Positions 30,948-38,499 of a stretch of 52,236 nt of DNA are shown here, piece after piece. The translations under genes were made by a program, and so were the position numbers. Source of the stretch: Chrysophaeum taylorii (Eukaryota > Sar > Pelagophyceae > Pelagomonadales > Pelagomonadaceae); NCBI GenBank assembly GCA_029834535.1, contig JAQMWT010000089.1, positions 1 to 52,236 on the forward strand. Direction: 5' to 3'. Numbering within the stretch: the stretch's first letter is position 1; each line of letters begins with the position of its first letter. Under the pieces are notes generated by a model that saw nothing but the letters and a program-made list of their open reading frames with translations, was not told the origin of the DNA and did no database searches.

Positions 30948-32920
30948 TTACGGCTTAGGTTTGGTGGAGGAGCTGAGAGTAGCTTTGATGCTTTTGACCA
31001 GAACGCTACGAAACACAGGTACAACCGACAGTGTGTTAGGGTTATCTGAGGTGGTAGACATCGTTACTGGTTCGAGAATGTTAGTATCGTCGTCAGCTTC
31101 TGCTGTAGGGTGGTGGACACCAATAGCTGAATGGTGTGGTACCATGCGAAATGTGAGTGCAAGTAAAGCATTCAGTATGGATGGAACCAGCGAGTCGAGT
31201 TGTAGGGTGTCCAGTTGGTTTTCCAAGAAGTTGGACTCGGCGAACGGATCCGTGAAGATAGAAGAGTCTTCCGATTCACATGAGAGAGGAATACTCTGAA
31301 TATATGAGAGTAACTTGTCACGCAGATGAAGAAGGTGATCGTCCGGGGAAGAGTGGTTGGAGGCATGTTGTTCATGAGCGGTTAGTGTTAAGCGAGACAA
31401 CAGCTCTGTGATCTTGTACAGTGTTATAAGTAACACATGAGCGTTGGCTGTAGGAGGAAAGAGCCGGTTCTCCAGGGAGGTGATTGAAGCAATAGCAGTT
31501 TGTAGATCTGTGCGTATGGACAGATTCTCAGCACTGAGAGCGTTGACCTTGCGAATATGGACTCGAAGAGTTTCCTGGAGCTGTTCGACTTGTTGACGCA
31601 AGGCGTCGAAATCAGCAAGCGAAGCAGAAGACGTAGGATGTGACGATGGCGAAGATATCTCCAGAGTCGGGTCTGGCGTGGAGTGTGAGTAGTTTAACGA
31701 CGTTTCGGTCAACACATGCTGTGTAAGTGAAGGGTATTTCGCGTTTAAAAAGCGCAGAAAGTCTTGTTCTGCCTGAGTATAAGTGGGGCCGAACATCTCA
31801 TCCAGGAGTGACGGCGGTTTTGTATCATCTGAAGATGATACGTAGTCGTCAAGATGTTGTACCCACGATTGAGCAACAGTAGTGACCACATGCTGGAATT
31901 TGGATGGCTTGAACATAGCCTGAGCTTTGCGACTCTGTGTTCGAACAAGAGTCACATGGAAATTAAGATGCTCAAGGTGCATCTGTGTTATAAGCCGAAG
32001 ATCCAGTGCGAATGGCAATTGTGTGGTGGGATCTGTGGCTATAGCGGATACGGATAAGACCAAGTTAACAAGTGACGGGTGCTGAGCTAACATACTTGTC
32101 AAAGAGTATATAACTCCCTTGGCAAATGATAGACGCGTATGAGGGTAGCGCGTATATGACCAGCTGAGCGCGCATCACAAGGGAATTGGAAAGAAGTATC
32201 ATTGCGAGCATATACGGTAGGTTGCGTAGGCACCTGATCAGTATTTTGACACGCGAAGCACAAGCCAACTGTAATAGCAGAAATGGGGATGTGACCATTC
32301 TTCTTATGGTCGTCCATGTTGAGGTGACTCAGTACTTTGGTAGGTAGTTCACGAGGCGTTTGCGCCTTGGAACTATACGTGGTTGAGTCGAGGAAAGTCG
32401 GTTGTCCAAGATCATCGAGGCATTGCGTACAAAAGGACGACAAGAAGAAACGTTCGCGTTTGGGGCCTCTATAGCAACCAATAGAAGCAATAGCAGGAGC
32501 AGCTTCCCAAGGGATAGTAATGGGTACACGCATGGATATGAATGTAACCAGTTCCACAAATAATGAAGAGTCATTAGACTCATAAACGGAATGTAGAGCA
32601 GTAATGAGTTCCACTCGCATAAAAGAAGAGAGAAATGGGGTGACAGGGACACGGTAGTTCTCAAGGAGAGAGATTCCTCGCTCGTACGCAGCATAGTCAA
32701 TGCTGAGGCCGTCCTGGAACGTCAGCGACTGAGGTGAGACATGCACGGCTGGTGTCGGTGCAACCGCAGCAGCCTGTGTGGTAGCAGCAGTCATGGTTTG
32801 TCGCTTTTGCGACAACCTGGGGGAAGGTTCGGCCGTGGAGAGCGAGCGTGGGACTGTCCTTCGAACGACTGGGGAGAAGCCGCGGCCACGGGAGTGCCAA
32901 GAAAAGGACATAGGCGACAC
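30948..32920 (-). pseudogene. Extra ORF downstream of pol in element B (unknown function)
   Basis: Two frames, 32920-32099 (273 codons) and 32102-30948 (384 codons), overlap by four bases and probably formed one protein of about 650 residues broken by a single shift. The N-terminal part has a Thr/Ala/Pro-rich leader, then helical globular sequence with C-F-A-C-Q-N and F-P-C-D-A-R-S-A-G-H, a possible zinc site. The C-terminal part carries one copy of the 21-nt motif (T-E-T-S-L-N-Y, 31690-31710) and then a coiled coil (D-F-D-A-L-R-Q-Q-V-E-Q-L-Q). There is no signal peptide or membrane segment, so nothing supports an envelope protein. Its start lies 86 bases after the RNase H stop in another frame. 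Confidence 0.5.
31690..31710 (-). other. Repeated 21-nt linker motif (T-E-T-S-L-N-Y), inside the extra ORF of element B
   Basis: Reads GACCG(A)AA(C)GTCGTTAAACTA on the minus strand, between the globular part and the coiled coil. Confidence 0.85.
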
Positions 32921-32967
32921 TCACACGCACACAAAAAATTTGTGGCAAAAGAAGGTAGGGCCAGGGC

Positions 32968-32988
32968 TAGTTTAACGACGTTGCGGTC
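32968..32988 (-). other. Repeated 21-nt motif between RNase H stop and extra ORF, element B
   Basis: Reads GACCG(C)AA(C)GTCGTTAAACTA and lies 17 bases past the TGA that ends RNase H. In the pol frame it would read T-A-T-S-L-N followed by TAG. It is the only site outside an open polyprotein frame. Confidence 0.85.
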
Positions 32989-33005
32989 ACTGGGGTTAGG
33001 CATCT

Positions 33006-33837
33006 TCAATCCTGTAGAGACTTGTCATCAGAGGCATGATGCATGCCGAGTAGAGAACGAAAAGTGGAGAACTCAGCAGCAAGTGGCTTTGTAAAACCAT
33101 CAGCCACGTTTAGCTTGCCGGGAACATGATGGACTCGAATTTTCTGTAGCGAGATGTACTCACGGATCTTAAACCATCTGGTCGACAGTGCCTTGGAGCG
33201 AGAGGATCCATCTGGGTTATTAGAGGTGTGAACAGCAGCAGCATTGTCAGACAAGAGAGGTAGGCTTCTGATGAAGCGCATATCTTCAGCAATTGGGTTG
33301 TCATTGTCATCGAAGTCAACAGGATCAGCGGTGTTCTCACCATTAACATTGTTGACGTAGAAGGTGGGGTTGACGACAAAGGAGAGTTCCAACAGCAGCT
33401 TGCGTAGCCAAACAGCTTCATCAGCACAAATACTGAGGGCAATCAACTCAGCTTCGTGAGTTGAGCAGGAGACAATCGGTTGAAGCTTGCTTTTCCAACA
33501 GATAAGGCAGTTGAAATGATAGAAGACAAACCCGGTGGTAGATTTCCTATCTTCCTGTGCTAAGGAAGGGGCATTGTCAGCGTCAACCATGGCAACTAAG
33601 GGATCAAACTGTCCAGTGGATACATCCTGCGGTTGGTAGTCGACCACAGTATAGAGATCGGTTCTATTAGCGGAAACAGTGCGAAGGTGAGCTTCAATAG
33701 AATTACCTTTAGGATGAAACCAGATGCGAAGTGAGCGGTTTTCCGGCTTCCTCACGTAGCGGAGCAGGTGTTCTAGCATCGGCGAAGTGAGCGGTTTTCC
33801 GGCTTCCTCAGGTAGCGGAGCAGGTGTTCTAGCATCT
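33006..33837 (-). CDS. Copia RNase H domain, element B
   Basis: The frame runs to TGA at 33006. It contains D-R-K-S-T-T-G-F-V-F, the hallmark of Copia RNase H, then C-W-K-S-K-L-Q-P, S-x-x-E-A-E-L-I-A-L with the catalytic Glu, S-D-N-A-A-A-V with a catalytic Asp, and H-V-P-G-K-L-N-V-A-D near the C-terminus. RNase H degrades the RNA strand of the RNA-DNA hybrid during reverse transcription. The domain itself is open; its join to RT is broken by the 56-bp tandem duplication. Confidence 0.85.
33726..33837 (-). repeat. 56-bp tandem duplication in pol of element B
   Basis: Units 33726-33781 and 33782-33837 differ at only two or three bases. As 56 is not a multiple of three, the duplication shifts the frame between RT and RNase H. 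Confidence 0.9.
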
Positions 33838-34947
33838 GGACATGAACGTACGTGGGTGCATGCATACCACGCGAACATCTGCCCAAGGCTTGCGAGAAGT
33901 CAGGTCGGCAGGCGACTTGCATGAACACCAGCTTGCCAAGGAGGGTGGCAAAGTGCGAGTTGATGTACAACTCTGTTTCAGAGCTGGGAGTGCCATCTTT
34001 ATACTTGAAGGACGATGACATAGGATATTTAAGCGGAGTAAGTTGCTGCAAGACAGGATGATCAGCGAAGAGTTCATCAAGCTTGGCTTGCACATCCAGA
34101 GAAATGGATCCATCAGATGTACGACACACACGCATGCCTAGGAGGGTATGGACAGGTTCAAACTGCTCTGCTCTACAGCATACCGTTTGTGGAGGGCATC
34201 CTGTAGCTCAGTACGAAGAGTGTCATCATTGGACACAATAACAATGTCGTCTACTGACAGACTGCATACGACGAACTTAGCATGTGCGGATACTCGAGCA
34301 TATAGGCAAGAGTCCGAATGCAGGCGCTTGTAGCCAAGGCTACGGAAGAAGCCGTCTATCTCTTTGTTCCAAAGAGATGGCGATTGCCGAAGTCCATAAA
34401 GTGACTTCAGCAGTTTCGGTAGGCGTCGGCCCTTGTACTTAGCGTCATCGGGGTCGATAAGCTTGATGCCGTCTGGTAACTGAACATAGACGTTGGCATC
34501 AATGTCAGACTGAACGAAGGCGTTCGGGACGTCTGCGTGGTAGACAGGCAATTGCTTGTATGCTGCAATCGCCAGTAGTACCCGGATTGCGGTCATTGTG
34601 GCCATTGGGCTGAAGGTGCCAAAGAAATCGGCGCCAAGGGAGGCTAGGAAGCCACGTAGCACGAGGCGAGCCTTGTGCTTAACGTATTTGCCTGCAGAGT
34701 CCGTTTTAATCTTCAGCACCATCCTGCTGTCAATAGCACGAGAGACACCGTCGGGCAATGAAAGCTTGAAGCAGCCAAAGCGGACAATGTCGTGGAGTTC
34801 CTTGGCGATGGCCTTGAGGTAGGCGTGCCTGTCTTCAGGCGACAAACCGTGGAGGCACTTGAGTTTATATTCGTCAATGGAAACGTCAGCTTCTTGGACC
34901 TTATATTCGTCAGGACCAACAATGGCTGGTGAATTGTAGTTTAACAA
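33773..34947 (-). pseudogene. Copia reverse transcriptase, element B
   Basis: Frames 34947-34138 and 34135-33773 are separated by one stop or shift near 34136. The first has K-A-R-L-V-L-R-G-F, Y-H-A-D-V-P-N-A-F (motif A Asp), L-K-S-L-Y-G-L-R-Q-S-P-S-L-W (the Copia signature) and S-V-D-D-I-V-I-V (motif C, V-D-D in place of Y-V-D-D). The second continues the thumb/connection (P-x-D-F-S-Q-A-L-G). RT copies the element RNA in the particle. The N-terminal residues directly follow the linker motif at 34990-35010. Confidence 0.85.
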
Positions 34948-35006
34948 CGCTGCTTATATTCGTCAGGACCAACAATGGCTGGTGAATTATAGTTTAACGA
35001 CGTTGC
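34901..35006 (-). repeat. 53-bp tandem duplication at the integrase/RT linker, element B
   Basis: Units 34901-34953 and 34954-35006, both starting TTATATTCGTCAGGACCAAC. The left unit carries a degenerate copy of the 21-nt motif ending at 34953 and the right unit most of the intact one. 53 bases shift the frame. Confidence 0.9.
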
Positions 35007-35010
35007 GGTC
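34990..35010 (-). other. Repeated 21-nt linker motif (T-A-T-S-L-N-Y), integrase/RT junction, element B
   Basis: Reads GACCG(C)AA(C)GTCGTTAAACTA on the minus strand and is followed by N-S-P-A-I-V-G-P and the start of RT. Confidence 0.85.
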
Positions 35011-35644
35011 GAGGCAGTGTGCGCGAATTCGGGATAAGCGGAAACAGCGTCAGTAGGAGGGGTAGAGGAAGCAGATTCCAGTTGAATATGGATAGTAGGG
35101 CCGGCATGTAAAACCTGAGTGATATACTCTGTAGAGACCAGAAGGTATTCCTCCAAGTCAGACAGAGATGCAGAATTAGCGCCAAACTCGGAAGAATTGT
35201 GATCTATAAAGCTGGTCGGCGCCAGATACGTAAGTGCATACTGTAGTGAAGAAATGCCAAAGGCAGCGGCGTGCTAAGTGAACGCAGCTAAAAGAGGCTG
35301 AGAAATGGAGCGCGTAGGTGAAACATCCGCAGTTAGAAAGGCTGCGGCTGGGATGCTGGATGCGCACTTAGCGTGGGCGAAGTGGCCATCGACGCGAGGG
35401 TAACGGACAAGTAAGTCAGTGCGCAACGGGAGAAGAAGACGAGCTAACAACGCATGTTCCCCCTCTGAGCAGATAGCAGACCAGAGGATACCACCATTGA
35501 TACGCAGGGCGGAGAGGGCGGGAGACTTGAACGTAAGAAAGTGGTGGCGAAGATCCCAGCGGAAATCGGCGAGTTTGCCACCAGCGGCTTTGTACGCACC
35601 AATAGTAGACGCTTGCAGCCGGGCTTGGATATTTTTCATAGAGG
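35011..35644 (-). pseudogene. Integrase/RT linker region of element B
   Basis: Includes a 121-codon frame (35639-35274) starting M-K-N-I-Q-A-R-L-Q-A-S-T, helical and without a recognised domain, then shorter decayed frames. It joins the integrase frame across the SINE-like insertion at 35645-35727. TCAGAGGGGGAA at about 35458-35469 repeats the purine motif seen near 35898 and 35923, in another frame. Confidence 0.5.
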
Positions 35645-35727
35645 CTGCCTTGCGGTTGTTAGGTTGCCTGGCTCCTGTCGGTCCGGCCTGGCTCCCATGC
35701 TCGGGAGAGGTCTGAAGTTAGTTAGTT
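35645..35727 (+). mobile_element. SINE-like 3' tail insertion in element B pol
   Basis: The block GGCTCCTGTCGGTCCGGCCT followed by GGCTCCCATGCTCGGGAGAGG and a GTTAGTTAG tail matches the end of the SINE-like element at 45840-45900 and, less exactly, the LINE 3' ends. Only the last 83 bases or so are present, as in a severe 5' truncation. No clear target duplication is seen. Confidence 0.65.
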
Positions 35728-37219
35728 GGAGCCAGGTACAAGAACGAGGTCACCTTGTGCAAAAAGGTCCTTGTAAGAAGGAAGCAAGGGCGGCGGTGGC
35801 ATAGAGCCAGAATCGTCGACGGGAGCGTCGGAAGGAGGAGGAGAAGCAGGAGCAGGGGACGAAGAAGGAGCTGATGGAAGTGGAGAGTGCCCCCTCTGAG
35901 GATGAGGTGTCCGTGTCCCCCTCTGAATGGAAAGGTCTTGGATAGCAGCGTGGGGTGTGAGCGAGAAGGGCGCGGGAGGAGCGTGAGGCGGAGGAGCAAG
36001 TTCAGGATCAGGAGTAGGATGCTGGAGCATGTAGAGGAATTGCAGCTTGGATGAAACACGGATTTGTCCGTTTTCAGGGTTGAGGACGACGTCGGCAATG
36101 TGGTCAACACGTGGGGAGACGAGCGGGTTTCGCGCGTTGGCGCAACATAGATATAAGTATTTGCGGCGGCACGGTTCCCACTTGTGGTGCTCGTGGGGTT
36201 CCAATAGAAGGTAGCATTCAGCGCCGAAGATCTTGAGCATGTCATGCTGGGGAGTGCTCAGTTGATTGTAGAGTAGCTGTTGCGGACTCAGGATAGCATG
36301 GTGAATGCGCTCGAGCGTGGCGTTCGGGAGAAGGTTGTAGCTTTGGATGGTGTGTATCACCGCCCAGGGAAACATGATGGCTGGTTCCACGATCTTGGAG
36401 CCACGATAATGAGCATTAAGGAGAGAGCGAAGGCGAGTTGAGGAGGCGGAGGCGATGAAGCCGATGGCTGACTCAACTTCAAAGTTAAAGTGGTGCATGT
36501 ACGGCGGGAAAGCGATGAGCTGAATGCCCTTATCGACGCGGTACGGGGAGGTAATGTGCTGGCTAAAATAGGGCTTGAAGGCATCGGAGTAGAGGGTGCG
36601 CAGGTGCACGTTGAGTTGTGGACGACAATAGTCATACACAAAGTCCCGAGCTTGAGTGAACTCCGTGGCGTTGGTGGTGCGTGTAAAGTACACCAAGAGA
36701 AACTTCGATATAAGTTCCTTGAACACAATGATATGGGTGAAGCCTCCCCATTCTGACGGAATTGTCACATAGCCGCCGTCGCACGCCCAGACTTCGCCGG
36801 CTTTGTGAGTTTGCTCAAAAGAGGGCTTGGTCGGATTGAAGTGCGTGTGCGGGTGGCGCTTGTTGTGCGCGATGTAGTCGGTGCATAAGTCGCGATACGG
36901 TAGATCTGAGGCAGAGAAGCCAGGGCGAGCCAGTACGTTGGGGGCCTTGGCTGCAACGTTGTCGGGGCAGTGGTGCACCCGGTGGAAGCGATTGGCACGT
37001 TCTTTGGCGTTTAGGTATTCAGAAGATCCGTGTGCGAGGGATTTGCGAGGAATGGAATGAGCGGGGATATGACGTTTGCGCCGAACATCGAACTTGAGTT
37101 CGGTGTCCAAGGCAGGAGGAGGCGGTGCGTCGTCATCCTGGTGCGCAGCAGGGTCACTTGGAGGTGCGTCCTCGTCATCACAAGTATCTAGAGTATCTTC
37201 GTAGGATGACGAAGACATA
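35728..37219 (-). CDS. Copia integrase, element B
   Basis: Open within the frame 37509-35722. After the linker motif come F-H-R-V-H-H-C and L-C-T-D-Y as a likely HHCC zinc site, then W-A-C-D-G-G-Y (first catalytic Asp), L-Y-S-D-A-F-K-P-Y-F (second Asp) and about 35 residues on F-N-F-E-V-E-S-A-I (catalytic Glu), the DDE triad of retroelement integrases. The C-terminal part has V-V-L-N-P-E-N-G-Q, shared with element D, and a Pro-rich tail with Q-R-G-T and Q-R-G-H encoded by CAGAGGGGG repeats. Integrase inserts the element cDNA. The last codons read into the SINE-like tail. Confidence 0.85.
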
Positions 37220-37240
37220 TAGTTTAACGACATTTCGGTC
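37220..37240 (-). other. Repeated 21-nt linker motif (T-E-M-S-L-N-Y), methyltransferase/integrase junction, element B
   Basis: Reads GACCG(A)AA(T)GTCGTTAAACTA and is orthologous to 528-548. Confidence 0.85.
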
Positions 37241-38109
37241 AAGCAGTTGCTGGAGATAGAAGTCATGAAGGCTTGTGCCAAAGACAAGGTATCTGCTGTG
37301 CTGCACGTGGTGAAGGCCGGATCAAAGGTCATGAAGGTGGATACATAGGATTTCTTCATCACGGCAGCAGCATGTTGGAAGGTAGGGTCCAACATAAGGG
37401 TCTTAATATCGGCAACGAGGAGCGAGAGGTGCTTGTACAGTGTGCTGTACGTACCGGCAGGCAGAGCATTGCTGAGCATGTCGCAGCAAAGGTCGTGGCG
37501 AAGAGACAAGAGGAAGGCTCCTGTTGTTTGGTGTGGTTGTTAGCACGAATCAACTCCGGTCGAGTGGGATAGCGTAGTTTCCCGTTGCGAGGGTCGAGTA
37601 AGATAATGTTTGCATACCCTCGGACGGTGGGCAATGGAGCAAGCATGGCGTGGATTTTAGAGCCGAGTTTGCGGTCACTTCCACGAAGATATCCTATATA
37701 GCGACTATGGGATAAGTGCTGATCTTCCAGAGCAAAATGAGAATCCTTGTAGTCGAAAGAATTGTCGGTGGCCTTGTAGGTAAGGCAGCCAGGAATCACA
37801 AGAGAGCATCTGGACAAGAGCTTTTGTATGGCAGTGTCATAGGCGGCAGCGGAGCCAACTTGAGGAAGGGCTTGGATGATCCACAAGTAACCCACAAACG
37901 GCTCCAAATATACAGGTCTGTCTCTGTCGCGGGGGACGTTGGAGGCAGTAAACGTATACGTGCTTCCAAACGCGTCAATGGAAGCATGATATTTGGTGGC
38001 GGCGTTTTCTATGGTGAGGTTGCCGTCAGTGTGGTGGCCACCTGTTAAGAAATAGGTGTTGTGTGATGTTGATGAGGTTGTAAGTAGTAACCTATGTGAC
38101 GGTTGGTCA
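37241..38109 (-). pseudogene. Methyltransferase-like domain, C-terminal half, element B
   Basis: Frames 37907-37359 and 37509-37241 carry the end of the variable region, P-T-V-R-G-Y-A-N, R-P-E-L-I-R-A-N-N (motif IX) and D-M-L-S-N-A-L-P-A-G-T (motif X), joined by one frameshift near 37520. The sequence stops matching A at 38109, where LINE2 begins; motifs I-VIII are absent from this copy. Confidence 0.65.
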
Positions 38110-38200
38110 CCCTGCGATCGTTAACCTTATGGTTGCGATGGAGGACGGCGCCTAATACGCTTGCTCCCTGCGGCGGCCCCGGCCGTCCCGGAGTGAGACG

Positions 38201-38497
38201 GTGCCTGCTCGCCTCCCGGGCTGGCCGGTTAGCACCCGGAAAGTCTGCGCTGGGATGGGGTTCGCTCGGTTGGGTAGAACGCGACGGGCGGGTCGATTGT
38301 TCGTGCACCAAAACGTTCGCGGTCTGCGACGCGACGAGAAGAAGGAAGAGTTGTTCACATCTTTACGGCGGCGGGACATCTTCGCGGCCACGTTGCAGGA
38401 GATATGGCTCACCGGCAACGAGTCGCTCGAGCGACACGGCTACGTCGCTGTTTGTTCCGGTTTGGCAGCCTCCGAGCAGTCTTCCCGCGGCAGCTAA
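38201..38497 (+). pseudogene. LINE2 endonuclease, N-terminal segment (out of frame with the rest)
   Basis: Encodes F-V-H-Q-N-V-R-G-L and A-T-L-Q-E-I-W-L-T-G, the N-terminal metal-binding Asn and Glu strands of AP-type endonucleases. It overlaps the main ORF in another frame, so a shift lies near 38440-38530. AP endonuclease nicks the target DNA to prime reverse transcription. Confidence 0.65.
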
Positions 38498-38499
38498 GG

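Noticed and set aside
31690..31710. Hammerhead ribozyme suggested by GAAAC-GTC in the repeated motif
   Set aside because: The required CUGAUGA core and stem II are not found nearby at any of the sites.
30948..32920. Envelope-like gene in the extra ORF of element B
   Set aside because: No signal peptide, hydrophobic membrane segment or glycoprotein-like Cys pattern is visible.
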